Positions 1 through 14,756 of a stretch of DNA of 64,000 nt are shown piece by piece. Source of the DNA: Bordetella pertussis 18323 (GTDB lineage: Bacteria; Pseudomonadota; Gammaproteobacteria; Burkholderiales; Burkholderiaceae_B); NCBI RefSeq assembly GCF_000306945.1, contig NC_018518.1, positions 3,844,001-3,908,000 of the forward strand. The letters are read 5' to 3'. The notes under the pieces were generated by a model. The model ran no database searches, was not told where the DNA came from, and saw nothing but the letters and a program-made list of their open reading frames with translations. Positions within the stretch are counted from its first letter, which is position 1, and each line of letters opens with the position of its first letter. A program made the position numbers and the translations under genes.

Positions 1-1
1 C

Positions 2-382
2 GCCACGGAGCCGGACGGCTGGCCCTGGTCGTCGGCCGGCAGCCACACCGGCAACACCGGCGCGCCCCCGGCGCAATGGCAATCGGATCACGCCGATTAC
101 TGGGCCTGCGGCAATACGCCGTTCGACCGCCAGGCCAATTACCGCCGCCTGCTGCACGACGGCCTGTCGCGCGAACAGACGCAACGCATCGAGCAGGCGG
201 TATCGGGCCAATGGGCGCTGGGCAGCCCGGCATTCATCGCCAGCCTGGCCCACACCGCCAGCCGCCGCGTGGCCCCCGGCCAGCGCGGCCGGCCTCGCAA
301 GAAGCCCGCGCCGGCCGCGGCCGACACCCCCGATACCCCCGGTACGGTCCACACACCGACCACGCCGAATACCTCGAACTGA
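2..382 (+). CDS. REP-associated tyrosine (Y1) transposase, C-terminal part
   Basis: The frame is open from the window edge to a TGA at 380-382, about 126 residues, so the N-terminus and catalytic Y1 region lie outside. The visible part has features of RAYT proteins (IS200/IS605-like Y1_Tnp family): a W-P-W-S-S motif followed by H, an F-D-R-Q-A-N-Y-R-R segment, a G-Q-W-A-L-G-S-P-A-F-I block and a basic G-R-P-R-K tail. RAYTs are domesticated single-copy transposases thought to act on REP palindromes by single-strand cleavage. REP-like palindromes lie 6.5 kb downstream at 6946-7073. The family call rests on motif recall. The last 20 residues are Thr/Pro rich and probably disordered. Confidence 0.7.
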   Translation, partial: ATEPDGWPWSSAGSHTGNTGAPPAQWQSDHADYWACGNTPFDRQANYRRLLHDGLSREQTQRIEQAVSGQWALGSPAFIASLAHTASRRVAPGQRGRPRKKPAPAAADTPDTPGTVHTPTTPNTSN

Positions 383-726
383 AGCGCCGCCCCGGTCGGG
401 GCGTTGCATGCTGCCCACCCGGCCCCTGTGCCGCGTGGGCATTTTGCTGCGCCCGCCGGGCCGGCTCCGTGGCGCAGAAACAATAGGGGACACATAAAGA
501 CTGAACGGCCTCAAGCGGGAGGCAAGGCCGTGCTTTCCTGGGCATCCGGGCCGGCCGGCGCCGCGATCGGCCATTGCAATTATATGTCCCCAATAATTTC
601 ATCTATGAGAAACAATGGATTAAATTAGGGTCATACCCCATATTTTTGGCTTGCATGCGCACATCCTGCGCAGTATTGTCCCTTTGCACTGCAACATTCT
701 CGACGCAGGCAACTACGGAGCGCGTT
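383..726. other. Intergenic region upstream of gltB with an imperfect inverted repeat
   Basis: No convincing gene lies in these 344 bases. A G-G-G-G-A-C-A core in an AT-rich setting (482-497) recurs in inverted orientation at 580-595, about 13 of 16 positions matching. The pair resembles the edges of a RAYT/REP unit. The sequence just before gltB (about 595-660) is AT-rich relative to the rest of the window and is the likely gltB promoter region, but I cannot assign -35 and -10 boxes with confidence. Confidence 0.4.
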
Positions 727-5466
<4,740 letters not shown>

Positions 5467-5474
5467 GGATTAGC

Positions 5475-6941
5475 ATGGGAAAGATCACTGGCTTTATGGA
5501 ATTCCAGCGCCTGCAGGAGGCCGCCGAGGCCCCGCAGAAGCGCCTCAAGCACTGGCGCGAGTTCGTCCTGCACCTGAACGACGAACAGGCCAAGCAACAG
5601 GCGGCGCGCTGCATGGACTGCGGCATCCCGTTCTGCAGCAACGGCTGTCCGGTCAACAACATCATCCCCGACTGGAACGACCTGGTCTACCGGCAGGACT
5701 GGCGCCGCGCGCTGGACGTCCTGCACTCGACCAACAACTTCCCCGAATTCACCGGCCGCATCTGCCCCGCGCCGTGCGAGGCCGCCTGTACGCTGAACAT
5801 CAACAGCGACGCCGTCGGCATCAAGTCGATCGAGCACGCCATCATCGACAAGGGCTGGGCCGAGGGCTGGGTGACGCCGCAGGTACCGGTGCGCAAGACC
5901 GGCAAGAAGGTTGCCGTGGTGGGCTCGGGCCCCGCCGGGCTGGCCTGCTCGCAGCAGCTGGCGCGCGCCGGCCATTCGGTCACCCTGTTCGAGAAAAGCG
6001 ATCGCATCGGCGGGCTGCTGCGTTACGGCATTCCCGACTTCAAGCTGGAGAAGTCGCAGATCGACCGCCGCATCGCGCAGATGGAAGCCGAGGGCGTGGA
6101 ATTCGCTCCCTCGACCTACATCGGCAACCCGGATGACGCCGCCGCCGATGGGCTGACGGTGCGTACGCCGCAGTCGCTGCTGGCGGACTTCGACGCCGTC
6201 GTCATGACCGGCGGCTCGGAAACCCCGCGCGACCTGCCGGTGCCGGGCCGCGAGCTGTCCGGCGTGTACTACGCCATGGACTTCCTGCGCCAGCAGAACA
6301 AGGCCGTCGCCGGCGATCGCCTGAGCGGCCAGACGCTGGCCAAGGACAAGCACGTGGTCGTGATCGGCGGCGGCGACACCGGGTCGGACTGCGTCGGAAC
6401 CAGCAACCGCCACGGCGCGGCCTCGGTCACGCAATTCGAACTGCTGCCCCAGCCGCCCGAATGCGAGGACAAGCCCATGGTCTGGCCGTACTGGCCGCTC
6501 AAGCTGCGCACCTCGTCCTCGCACGATGAAGGCTGCGAGCGCGACTGGTCGGTGGCCACCAAGGCGTTGGCCGGCAGCGACGGCCAGGTCGAGAAGCTGG
6601 TCGGCGTGCGCGTCGAGTGGTTCAAGGACGAAGCCACCGGCCAGATGAAGATGCGCGAGATCGAAGACTCGGAATTCGAAATCCCGGCCGACCTCGTCCT
6701 GCTGGCCATGGGCTTTGTCTCGCCGGTGGCCACGGTGCTCGACGCGTTCGGCGTGGACCGCGACGCGCGTGGCAACGTGCGCGCCAACACCGACGATTAC
6801 CGAACCAATGTTGACAAGGTGTTCGCCGCCGGCGACATGCGGCGCGGCCAGTCGCTGGTCGTCTGGGCCATACGCGAAGGGCGCCAGTGCGCGCGCTCGG
6901 TCGACGAGTACCTGATGGGCGCATCCGAGCTGCCGCGTTGA
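5475..6941 (+). CDS. gltD: Glutamate synthase (NADPH) small subunit
   Basis: This 488 aa flavoprotein passes electrons from NADPH to GltB. The N-terminal Fe-S domain has two cysteine groups ([10 protein letters not shown] and C-P-A-P-C-E-A-A-C) for 4Fe-4S clusters. The FAD fold follows with [10 protein letters not shown] near residue 153, and the NADPH fold with [10 protein letters not shown] near 295. The start [10 protein letters not shown] is the usual N-terminus of the family, and it lies 8 bases after the gltB stop, so the two genes form an operon. The GltD stop is followed directly by REP-like palindromes. Confidence 0.97.
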   Translation: MGKITGFMEFQRLQEAAEAPQKRLKHWREFVLHLNDEQAKQQAARCMDCGIPFCSNGCPVNNIIPDWNDLVYRQDWRRALDVLHSTNNFPEFTGRICPAPCEAACTLNINSDAVGIKSIEHAIIDKGWAEGWVTPQVPVRKTGKKVAVVGSGPAGLACSQQLARAGHSVTLFEKSDRIGGLLRYGIPDFKLEKSQIDRRIAQMEAEGVEFAPSTYIGNPDDAAADGLTVRTPQSLLADFDAVVMTGGSETPRDLPVPGRELSGVYYAMDFLRQQNKAVAGDRLSGQTLAKDKHVVVIGGGDTGSDCVGTSNRHGAASVTQFELLPQPPECEDKPMVWPYWPLKLRTSSSHDEGCERDWSVATKALAGSDGQVEKLVGVRVEWFKDEATGQMKMREIEDSEFEIPADLVLLAMGFVSPVATVLDAFGVDRDARGNVRANTDDYRTNVDKVFAAGDMRRGQSLVVWAIREGRQCARSVDEYLMGASELPR

Positions 6942-6945
6942 ACGG

Positions 6946-7073
6946 GAGCCTGTCCCGGCGGGGTGCCTGTCCCGCGTGGGAGCGGCACCTGCGACAAGAG
7001 TGCCTGTCCCCGCGGGGACGGATACCGTCTTAGTACGTACGGCAGTGTGCCTGTCCCAGCGGGGACAGGCACA
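6946..7073. repeat. Cluster of REP-like palindromes after gltD
   Basis: Four related copies of a unit with core TGCCTGTCCC are visible, at about 6947-6963, 6964-6981, 7001-7019 and 7046-7073. The last is a near-perfect palindrome: TGTGCCTGTCCC at 7046-7057, a 3-base centre, and its complement to 7073. The third is a compact hairpin of CTGTCCCC and GGGGAC. Spacing and arrangement fit a bacterial interspersed mosaic of REP elements, a usual substrate of RAYT proteins such as the one at the start of the window. It may also stabilise the 3' end of gltBD mRNA. Confidence 0.75.
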
Positions 7074-7158
7074 CGCGCAGACGCCGGTCACCATGCGCGG
7101 ACAGGTAGTCCGATCCCTTGACGTACCGCAAACAACCCGTGCGCGCGGTCCGGCCCGC

Positions 7159-7172
7159 TTGACCTGGGTCAA
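7159..7172. promoter_or_regulatory. FNR/CRP-family box upstream of ompW
   Basis: TTGACCTGGGTCAA is a perfect dyad of the FNR/ANR type (consensus TTGAT-N4-ATCAA, with C for T at position 5 and symmetric). It is centred about 68 bases before the OmpW start codon. E. coli ompW is known to respond to oxygen through FNR, so redox control is plausible here. The site is seen; the regulator is inferred. Confidence 0.6.
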
Positions 7173-7232
7173 GCTGCCGGCGCGGCCGAACTGTCACGAT
7201 TTCCACACACTCAACGCAGATGGAGATCGTGC

Positions 7233-7871
7233 ATGTACACGCTTTACCGGCAGGGCCGCGCCACCCTTGGCGCCGCGCTGCTCGCCGCCGGCCTGCTGGC
7301 CGCGCCGGCCCGGGCCCACGAGGCCGGCGACTGGCTGCTCAAGGTCGGCGCCTCGCAGGTCCGCCCCAAATCGAACAACGGCAGCGTCCTGAACGGGTCG
7401 GTGGACCTCGACGCCAACAATAGTGTCCGGCCGTCGTTCACCGTCACCTACATGGCCACCCGCAACATCGGCATCGAACTGCTGGCGGCCTGGCCTTTCG
7501 AACACGATATCCGCGGCAGCGGCCTGGGCCGCATCGCCAGCACCAAGCAACTGCCGCCCACGCTCAGCGTGCAATGGCACTTCCTGCCGGACAGCACGGT
7601 GCAGCCGTATGTCGGCGTCGGCCTGAACTACACCACCTTCTTCGACACCAAGACCCACGGCGCGCTGGAGGGCTCGGACCTCAGGCTGGGCGATTCCTGG
7701 GGCCTGGCGGGACAGCTGGGGGTGGACGTCAAGCTGAACGAGCGCTGGTTCCTCAACGCGGACCTGCGCTACATCGACATTTCGTCCAAGGTCAAACTGG
7801 ACGGCCAGCGCATCGGCACCGCCCGCATCGATCCGTGGGTCGCCACCGTGGCGGTGGGCTACCGCTTCTGA
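7233..7871 (+). CDS. ompW: OmpW family outer membrane protein
   Basis: The product (212 aa) is a small eight-stranded beta barrel in the outer membrane, a family linked to passage of small hydrophobic compounds. A signal peptide of 28 residues ends in A-P-A-R-A. The mature start has the family pattern H-E-A-G-D-W-L-L-K-V-G-A, the middle has the typical P-P-T-L-S-V-Q-W-H-F and P-Y-V-G-V-G-L-N-Y-T blocks, and the chain ends in a C-terminal Phe as expected for BAM substrates. The gene stands alone, preceded by an FNR-type dyad at 7159-7172. Confidence 0.92.
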   Translation: MYTLYRQGRATLGAALLAAGLLAAPARAHEAGDWLLKVGASQVRPKSNNGSVLNGSVDLDANNSVRPSFTVTYMATRNIGIELLAAWPFEHDIRGSGLGRIASTKQLPPTLSVQWHFLPDSTVQPYVGVGLNYTTFFDTKTHGALEGSDLRLGDSWGLAGQLGVDVKLNERWFLNADLRYIDISSKVKLDGQRIGTARIDPWVATVAVGYRF

Positions 7872-7952
7872 GGCGCCCGCCCCCCGGGCCGGCAGGGGCG
7901 CAAGGCATAATGCGGGATTCACGCGACCATGAAACCAACGAGGAGCCCGCGC

Positions 7953-8936
7953 ATGAAATCCTTCCGCCCCCTCGCCGCGGCGCTGCTCGCCGCCGCCACG
8001 CTGGCCGCCGCCGGCCCGGCCCGCGCCCAGGCCGACAGCTGGCCGTCCAAGCCCATCACCCTGATCGTGCCGTACGCCCCGAGCGGATTCGCCGACACGC
8101 GCGTGCGCCTGCTGGCCCGCAAGCTGGGCGAATCGCTGCAGCAGAGCATCGTGGTCGAGAACAAGGCCGGCGCCGGCGGCGTCATCGGCACCAACCTGGT
8201 CGCCAAGGCCGCTCCCGACGGTTACACCATCGGCACCGGGAACCTGGCGCCGATGGCGGTCAACCCCACGCTCATGCCCGCCATCCCCTACGATGCGCAG
8301 AAAGACCTGGCCCCGGTCGTGCTGATCGAGAACAGCCCGCTGGTGCTCAGCGTGCACAACACGCTGCCGGTCAAGAACCTGCAGGACCTGATCGCGCTGG
8401 CCCGGCAGGAACCGGGCAAGCTGACCTTCGGCTCGTCCGGCGTGGGCGGCGCGCACCATCTGTCCGGCGAGATGTTCCGCGAGCAGGCCGGCATCGATAT
8501 CGTCCATGTCCCCTATAAGGGCGGCAGCCTGGCGGCCACCGACCTGATGGGCGGCCACATCACCATGATGTTCGAAATGGGCTATTCGGCGCTGCCGTCC
8601 ATCCAGAGCAAGAAAGTCCATCCCATCGCGGTCACCTCGCTCAAGCGGCTGGACGTCCTGCCGGATGTGCCCACCATGGCCGAATCCGGGCTGCCGGGCT
8701 TCGAGTCCTACAACTGGCAGGGCATCGTCGCACCGGCCGGCACGCCGGCTCCCATCATTGCCCGCTTGAACGCCGAGTTCAATAAGATCCTGAAAGATCC
8801 CGAGGTGGTGAAGGCAATTGCCGATACCGACAGTCAGGCAGGCGGAGGAACGCCTGAAGAATTTGGCGCTTTCATCAAGTCCGAGACGGAAAAATGGGCC
8901 AAGGTCATCAAGGCGGGCAATATCTCGCTGCAATGA
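7953..8936 (+). CDS. Bug family (TctC-like) periplasmic solute receptor
   Basis: The product (327 aa) belongs to the Bug receptors, greatly expanded in Bordetella, which bind small carboxylates in the periplasm and may feed a TctAB permease. The N-terminus is a signal peptide ending A-R-A-Q-A. Family hallmarks are W-P-S-K-P-I-T-L-I-V-P-Y, G-G-V-I-G-T-N, H-V-P-Y-K-G-G near 190, and P-T-M-A-E-S-G-L-P-G-F. The ATG at 7953 was preferred over 7929 because of the AGGAG just upstream and the normal signal length. No permease gene is adjacent, so the ligand cannot be inferred. Confidence 0.93.
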   Translation: MKSFRPLAAALLAAATLAAAGPARAQADSWPSKPITLIVPYAPSGFADTRVRLLARKLGESLQQSIVVENKAGAGGVIGTNLVAKAAPDGYTIGTGNLAPMAVNPTLMPAIPYDAQKDLAPVVLIENSPLVLSVHNTLPVKNLQDLIALARQEPGKLTFGSSGVGGAHHLSGEMFREQAGIDIVHVPYKGGSLAATDLMGGHITMMFEMGYSALPSIQSKKVHPIAVTSLKRLDVLPDVPTMAESGLPGFESYNWQGIVAPAGTPAPIIARLNAEFNKILKDPEVVKAIADTDSQAGGGTPEEFGAFIKSETEKWAKVIKAGNISLQ

Positions 8937-9090
8937 AGGATGGATGCGTCCCTGATTATATTGACCCATAGGCGGACTTCACTTTCCCATTTGCGCACCA
9001 ACGGCCGGCGACCATTGCGCTCGCGATACAATGGCCGTTTCGCCCGGCGCGGGCCGCCCGTGGGCGGCCCCCAACCTTTTACCGCTGCCT

Positions 9091-9927
9091 ATGCCCGTTC
9101 ATACCCGCAATAGCTCGGAACTCGCCCTGTCCCTGGAAGACGTGGCGCTCGGTTATGGCGACTTCACGGTACTGGACGGCATCTCCATGCAGGTGCACGC
9201 CGGGCAGGTCGTGGCGGTGATGGGCGGCTCCGGGTCCGGCAAGACGACGCTGCTGCGCGCGGCCACCGGCCAGATCGTCGCCCAGCGCGGCTCGGTCCAG
9301 GCCTTCGGCACCGATGTCGGCAGCGTCAGCCAGGACGGCCTGCAATCCCTGCGCAAGCGCATGGGCGTGCTGTTCCAGCAAGGGGCCCTGTTCACCGACC
9401 TCAACGTCTTCGAGAACGTCGCCTTCCCGCTGCGCGAGCACACCGCGCTGGACGAGGCGGAACTCACCGCGCGCGTGCTCGACAAGCTGGACGCGGTGGG
9501 CCTGCGCACCGCCGCCCACCTGCGGGTGGCCGAAATCTCCGGCGGCATGGCGCGCCGGGTGGCGCTGGCCCGCGCCGTGGTGCTGGAGCCCGAACTCATC
9601 CTGTACGACGAGCCGTTTGCCGGGCTGGATCCGATTTCCATGGGCATCACCGCGCGCCTGATCCGCAGCCTGGCCGACCGCCTCGGCTGCGCCACCGTGC
9701 TGATCACCCACGACGTGCAGGAATCCTTCGCGATCGCCGACCAGGTCTACCTGGTTGGGCAGGGCCGGCTGGCCGCGGCCGGCACGCCGCAGCAGCTCGC
9801 GGCCTCGCAAGACCCCTACGTCAAACAATTCCTGAACGGCGAGCCGGACGGGCCGGTGGCGTTCCAGTATCCGGAAACGCCGGCCTTCCGTGCCTGGCTC
9901 GCACAACAAGAAGGACGCAAGCCATGA
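9091..9927 (+). CDS. mlaF: Phospholipid ABC transporter ATPase MlaF
   Basis: This 278 aa ATPase powers the inner membrane Mla complex that moves phospholipids between outer and inner membrane. Walker A is G-G-S-G-S-G-K-T-T near residue 45, the signature is S-G-G-M-A-R-R-V-A (the M-A-R-R form is typical of MlaF), and Walker B is L-I-L-Y-D-E-P-F. The start at 9091 gives the usual short N-terminus; an in-frame ATG at 9031 adds 20 unconserved residues. The stop overlaps the MlaE start by 4 bases, a sign of translational coupling. Confidence 0.94.
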   Translation: MPVHTRNSSELALSLEDVALGYGDFTVLDGISMQVHAGQVVAVMGGSGSGKTTLLRAATGQIVAQRGSVQAFGTDVGSVSQDGLQSLRKRMGVLFQQGALFTDLNVFENVAFPLREHTALDEAELTARVLDKLDAVGLRTAAHLRVAEISGGMARRVALARAVVLEPELILYDEPFAGLDPISMGITARLIRSLADRLGCATVLITHDVQESFAIADQVYLVGQGRLAAAGTPQQLAASQDPYVKQFLNGEPDGPVAFQYPETPAFRAWLAQQEGRKP

Positions 9928-10709
9928 GCGCGCACAAGGCGCTGAACGGCCTGGGCGGCTGGGTGCGCGGCCAGATCGGCGGCATCGGCTATTTCACGCG
10001 GTTCCTGGGCGCGCTGCTGGCGCGCAGCGGCATCGCCGTGCGCCGCCCCGGCCTGGTGTCGCAGCAGGTTCACTTCATCGGCAACTATTCGCTGCTGATC
10101 ATCGCGGTCTCGGGCCTGTTCGTGGGCTTCGTGCTGGGCCTGCAGGGCTACTACACCCTCAACCGCTACGGTTCCGAAGAGGCGCTGGGCCTGCTGGTGG
10201 CGCTGTCGCTGGTCCGCGAGCTGGGGCCGGTGGTCACGGCGCTGCTGTTCGCCGGCCGCGCCGGCACCTCGCTGACGGCCGAAATCGGCCTCATGAAGGC
10301 CGGCGAGCAGCTCTCGGCCATGGAAGTCATGGCCGTGGACCCGATGCGCCGCGTGCTGGTGCCGCGCTTCTGGGGCGGCATCATCGCCATGCCGGTGCTG
10401 GCGGCGGTGTTTTCCATGGTCGGCATCCTGGGCGGCTGGATCGTCGGGGTGCTGATGATAGGCGTGGACGCCGGCGCCTTCTGGTCGCAGATGCAAAATG
10501 GCGTGGATGTGCTGGACGACGTGCTCAACGGCGTGATCAAGAGCCTCGTGTTCGGCGTGACCGTCACCCTGGTGGCGCTTTACGAAGGCTGGCAGGCCCG
10601 GCCGACGCCCGAAGGCGTGGGCCGCGCCACCACCCGCACGGTGGTGGTCGGCTCGCTGGCCGTCCTTGGACTGGACTTCATCCTCACCGCCCTGATGTTT
10701 GGCAATTGA
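9924..10709 (+). CDS. mlaE: Phospholipid ABC transporter permease MlaE
   Basis: The product (261 aa) is the inner membrane permease of the Mla complex. It shows the MlaE/YrbE pattern: G-N-Y-S-L-L-I-I near residue 53, a membrane helix with [10 protein letters not shown], then [16 protein letters not shown] and T-A-E-I-G-L-M-K. About five hydrophobic segments are visible. The gene starts inside the end of mlaF and ends 12 bases before mlaD. Confidence 0.95.
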   Translation: MSAHKALNGLGGWVRGQIGGIGYFTRFLGALLARSGIAVRRPGLVSQQVHFIGNYSLLIIAVSGLFVGFVLGLQGYYTLNRYGSEEALGLLVALSLVRELGPVVTALLFAGRAGTSLTAEIGLMKAGEQLSAMEVMAVDPMRRVLVPRFWGGIIAMPVLAAVFSMVGILGGWIVGVLMIGVDAGAFWSQMQNGVDVLDDVLNGVIKSLVFGVTVTLVALYEGWQARPTPEGVGRATTRTVVVGSLAVLGLDFILTALMFGN

Positions 10710-10721
10710 TACGGATTCATC

Positions 10722-11228
10722 ATGTCACGAGAAAAAACCGATTTCTGGGTAGGGCTTTTCGTGCTGCTGGGCGCGGCCGCCTTGCTGTTCCTGGCGCTGC
10801 GCGCGGGCAACCTCAGCACCTTCTCCTTCGCGCCCACCTATCAGCTGACTGCCAATTTCGACAACATCGGCGGGCTGAAGGTGCGCGCGCCGGTCAAGAG
10901 CGCCGGCGTGGTGGTCGGACGGGTTTCCAGGATTGCCTTCGACGACAAAACCTTCCAGGCTGTTGTAACCTTTGACCTGGAAACCGCCTACCGATTCCCC
11001 ACCGATTCGTCGGCCGCCATCCTGACCTCGGGCCTGCTGGGCGAGCAATATGTCGGCCTGGCGCCGGGCGGCGAGGAAGAGGATTTCGCCGAGGGCGGCA
11101 AGATCCGCTATACCCAGAGCGCCGTGGTATTGGAACAACTGATCAGCCAGTTCCTGTACGGTACCGCTGAGAAACAGGGCTCCAGCGCAGCGCCGGAAAC
11201 GGGCGCGGAACCCAAACCTCAGCAATAA
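10722..11228 (+). CDS. mlaD: Mla system MCE-domain protein MlaD
   Basis: This 168 aa protein has one N-terminal membrane helix (about 8-28) and a single MCE domain (about 37-115) in the periplasm, which forms the hexameric lipid channel above MlaE. The MCE signature F-D-N-I-G-G-L-K-V-R-A-P-V-K-S-A-G-V is clear. The C-terminal tail after about 150 is polar and Gln/Ala rich, hence probably flexible. The gene follows mlaE by 12 bases. Confidence 0.94.
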   Translation: MSREKTDFWVGLFVLLGAAALLFLALRAGNLSTFSFAPTYQLTANFDNIGGLKVRAPVKSAGVVVGRVSRIAFDDKTFQAVVTFDLETAYRFPTDSSAAILTSGLLGEQYVGLAPGGEEEDFAEGGKIRYTQSAVVLEQLISQFLYGTAEKQGSSAAPETGAEPKPQQ

Positions 11229-11247
11229 TCGCTGACACAGACCCGCG

Positions 11248-11273
11248 GGCGCCGGCCTATCGCAGCCGGCGCC
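11248..11273. other. Intercistronic hairpin between mlaD and mlaA
   Basis: GGCGCCGGC at 11248-11256 pairs with GCCGGCGCC at 11265-11273 around an 8-base loop. There is no T-run after it, so it is not a classical intrinsic terminator. It sits in the only sizeable gap of the mla cluster (99 bases) and may set relative mRNA levels of mlaFED and mlaAC. Confidence 0.5.
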
Positions 11274-11327
11274 GCGCCCAGAACAACAACGGGCACCGTT
11301 GCGTTGCCCCCACAGGTTGACCTTGCC

Positions 11328-12119
11328 ATGACGAAGCACTCTGCCGCTCGAATCGCCACCATCGCCGCCGCAGGCGTCCTGCTGGCCGGCTGCGCAGCGC
11401 CCAAGAATCCTGATCCGCGCGATCCCTGGGAAGGCTTCAACCGGGGCGTCTACAAGTTCAACGACACGGTCGACCGCGCGCTGTTCAAGCCGGTGGCCCA
11501 GGCCTATACCTTCGTCACCCCGCAGCCGGTGCGCAGCTGCGTGCACAATATGTTCAGCAACGTGGGCGACCTGTGGTCGGCCACCAACAGCTTCCTGCAA
11601 GGCCGCGGGCACGATTTCGTCAACACGATCGGCCGCTTCCTGTTCAATACCACCATGGGGATCGGCGGCTGCTTCGACGTCGCGTCGACCACCGGGGCGC
11701 GCAAGATCCCCAACGACTTCGGCGTGACGCTGGGCGTCTGGGGCTTCGGCCAGGGACCGTACCTGGTGCTGCCGATCTGGGGCGCCAGCAGCCTGCGCGA
11801 CGGCGTCGGCCTGATCGGCGACTGGACCGGCAACCAGGGCGCGACCATCGGCGCGATCGACAACGTGCCGCTGCGCAACTCGCTGTGGGGCCTGGAGGCC
11901 GTCGACCTGCGCGCCAGCCTGCTCGATACCACCGACACCGTGGACCGCGTGGCGCTGGATCCCTACAGCTTCGTGCGCGACGCCTACCTGCAGCGCCGCG
12001 CCGCCATGGTGCGCGGCACCAAGACGGGCGACGACACGCTGCCCACCTATGAAGACGAGGGCGATGACGACGCGGCCCCCGCCGCGCCGGCCGCCCAGCC
12101 GGCCGCCCAGCCGCAGTAA
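11328..12119 (+). CDS. mlaA: Outer membrane lipoprotein MlaA (VacJ)
   Basis: The product (263 aa) is the outer membrane lipoprotein that removes mislocalised phospholipids from the outer leaflet and hands them to MlaC. The lipobox L-L-A-G-C puts the acylated cysteine at 22. Family blocks R-D-P-W-E-G-F-N-R, Y-K-F-N-D, and R-S-C-V-H-N-M-F-S-N-V-G follow. The tail from about 235 is acidic and then Ala/Pro rich. The ATG at 11328 was chosen to give a standard lipoprotein signal; the upstream in-frame start at 11304 adds an unlikely extension. Confidence 0.95.
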   Translation: MTKHSAARIATIAAAGVLLAGCAAPKNPDPRDPWEGFNRGVYKFNDTVDRALFKPVAQAYTFVTPQPVRSCVHNMFSNVGDLWSATNSFLQGRGHDFVNTIGRFLFNTTMGIGGCFDVASTTGARKIPNDFGVTLGVWGFGQGPYLVLPIWGASSLRDGVGLIGDWTGNQGATIGAIDNVPLRNSLWGLEAVDLRASLLDTTDTVDRVALDPYSFVRDAYLQRRAAMVRGTKTGDDTLPTYEDEGDDDAAPAAPAAQPAAQPQ

Positions 12120-12152
12120 GGCCGGCCACCGCCCGATTCGCAAGGAGATTTC

Positions 12153-12776
12153 ATGCGTTTTTCCATCGTTTCGCTGCTGCATCGACTGTTCCTCGCCGGC
12201 GCCCTGGCCCTGGCCGCCGGCGCCCAGGCCGCGCCCGACCCCATGGGCCCGCCCGACAAGTTCGTGCTCGACGCGGCCACCCAGACCATCGACATCCTCA
12301 AGAGCGACCAGAACGTCAAGGCCGGCAACTTGGCGCACATCAACCAGGTCGTCGACGCGCATATCCTGCCGTTCGTGAATTTCCAGAAAACCACCCGCCT
12401 GGCGGCCGGCCGCTACTGGCGCCAGGCGACCGACACCCAGAAGGCCGAGCTGGCCAAGGCGTTTCGCGGCACCCTGGTGCGGACCTACAGCGGCGCGCTC
12501 ACCAAGGTCGACAACGGCACCACCATCAAGCTGCTGCCGTTTCGCGGCGACCCCAACGCCGACGACGTCGTGGTCCGTTCGCTGATCAGCCAGAGCAACA
12601 GCCAGCCGGTACAGGTCGACTACCGCCTCGAGAAGACGCCGCAGGGCTGGCGCATCTACGACATGAACGTCGAGGGCATCTGGCTGATCGAGAACTATCG
12701 CAACCAGTTCGCCCAGCAGATCAACCAGAACGGGATCGACGGCCTGATCCAGGCGCTGAACCAGCGCAACCAGTAA
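12153..12776 (+). CDS. mlaC: Periplasmic phospholipid carrier MlaC
   Basis: This 207 aa protein is exported by a signal peptide (cleavage after A-G-A-Q-A-A) and shuttles phospholipid between MlaA and MlaFEDB. The Tol_Tol_Ttg2 family pattern is visible in R-Y-W-R-Q-A-T near 82, F-R-G-T-L-V-R-T-Y-S-G-A-L and the C-terminal G-W-R-I-Y-D-M-N-V-E-G-I-W-L-I. AAGGAG at about 12141 is a good ribosome site. In related betaproteobacteria a STAS protein (MlaB) often follows, but here the next gene starts about 105 bases on and no such frame exists. Confidence 0.94.
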   Translation: MRFSIVSLLHRLFLAGALALAAGAQAAPDPMGPPDKFVLDAATQTIDILKSDQNVKAGNLAHINQVVDAHILPFVNFQKTTRLAAGRYWRQATDTQKAELAKAFRGTLVRTYSGALTKVDNGTTIKLLPFRGDPNADDVVVRSLISQSNSQPVQVDYRLEKTPQGWRIYDMNVEGIWLIENYRNQFAQQINQNGIDGLIQALNQRNQ

Positions 12777-12880
12777 GGCCGCGACGGCAAAACCCCGGCT
12801 GGCCAGGGACATTGCCCGGCAACGGCGAGGCCCCCTCTATAATGGGGAATTCGCTCTTTTTTCCGGGCACTTCCCGCTTT

Positions 12881-13689
<809 letters not shown>

Positions 13690-13693
<4 letters not shown>

Positions 13694-14505
13694 GCCAGTC
13701 CGATACCTCCGCCGCCAGCCGCCCCCTGGTACAGCCGCGCCTGGACGCCGGCTCGGGCTTTCCGACCCTGCTGCGCAAGGAGCTGCTGCGTTTCTGGAAA
13801 GTCAGCTTCCAGACCATCGCCGCGCCGGTCATTACCGCCTTGCTGTACCTGCTGGTGTTCGCCCATGTGCTGGAAGGACGCCTGGTGGTCTATGGCAGCG
13901 TGCCGTACACCGCGTTCCTGATCCCCGGCCTCATGATGATGAGCATGCTGCAGAACGCCTTCGCCAACCCGTCCTCGTCGCTGATCCAGAGCCGCGCCAC
14001 CGGCAACCTGGTGTTCATGCTGCTGCCGCCGCTGTCTCACCGCGAGATTTTCGCCGCCTACGTGCTGGCGGCGGTGGTTCGCGGCATGGCGGTCGGGCTG
14101 TGCGTGTGGATCGTGGCGCTGTTCTTCATCCCGCTGCCGCCGCAGAACCTGGCCTGGGTGCTGCTGTTCGCGATGCTGGCCTGCGGCATCATGGGCGTGC
14201 TGGGCCTGATCGCCGGGCTGTGGTCCGAGAAATTCGACCAGCTCGCCGCCTTTCAGAACTTCCTGATCATGCCCGCCACCTTCCTGTCCGGCGTGTTCTA
14301 TTCCATTCACACCCTGCCGCCGTTCTGGCAGGCGGTGTCGCACTGGAACCCCATTTTCTACACGATCGACGGCTTCCGTTACGGCTTCTTCTCGGTGTCC
14401 GATGTGTCGCCATGGCATAGCCTAGCGGTCGTGGCCGGCGTCTTCGTCGTGTTGTCGCTCTACGCGCTGCGCCTGCTGGGCAGCGGCTACAAACTCAGGA
14501 ACTGA
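13690..14505 (+). CDS. ABC-2 type exporter, permease subunit
   Basis: The product (271 aa) is a six-helix ABC-2 permease (YadH-like). It begins with a GTG that overlaps the ATPase stop, which is clear translational coupling. The [11 protein letters not shown] segment and the motif [16 protein letters not shown] near 205 are family landmarks. Its stop shares a base with the next start (BolA-like gene). Substrate is unknown. Confidence 0.9.
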
Positions 14506-14756
14506 TGTCCATGCTTCCCACCCCCGAGCAGGTCCGCCAGTACATTGCCGACGGACTCCCGTGCGAACACCTCGACGTGCAGGGCGACGGCTCGCACTTC
14601 GACGCGGTGATCGTCAGCGCCGCCTTCGAGGGCAAGCGCCTGATCGCGCGCCACCAGCTGGTCTACGCCGCGCTGGGCGATCGCATGAAGGCGGAGATCC
14701 ATGCGCTGTCGATGCGCACGCTGACCCCCGCCGAGTACGCCAAGGCAGGAAGCTGA
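14505..14756 (+). CDS. BolA family protein (IbaG/YrbA-like)
   Basis: This 83 aa protein has the BolA fold signature, with [13 protein letters not shown], the H-Q-L-V-Y-A-A-L-G near residue 50 that contributes the conserved His, and the terminal [12 protein letters not shown]. BolA proteins bind monothiol glutaredoxins and act in Fe-S handling. The position just before murA matches E. coli ibaG (yrbA), which also precedes murA. It overlaps both neighbours by one base. Confidence 0.9.
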   Translation: MSMLPTPEQVRQYIADGLPCEHLDVQGDGSHFDAVIVSAAFEGKRLIARHQLVYAALGDRMKAEIHALSMRTLTPAEYAKAGS

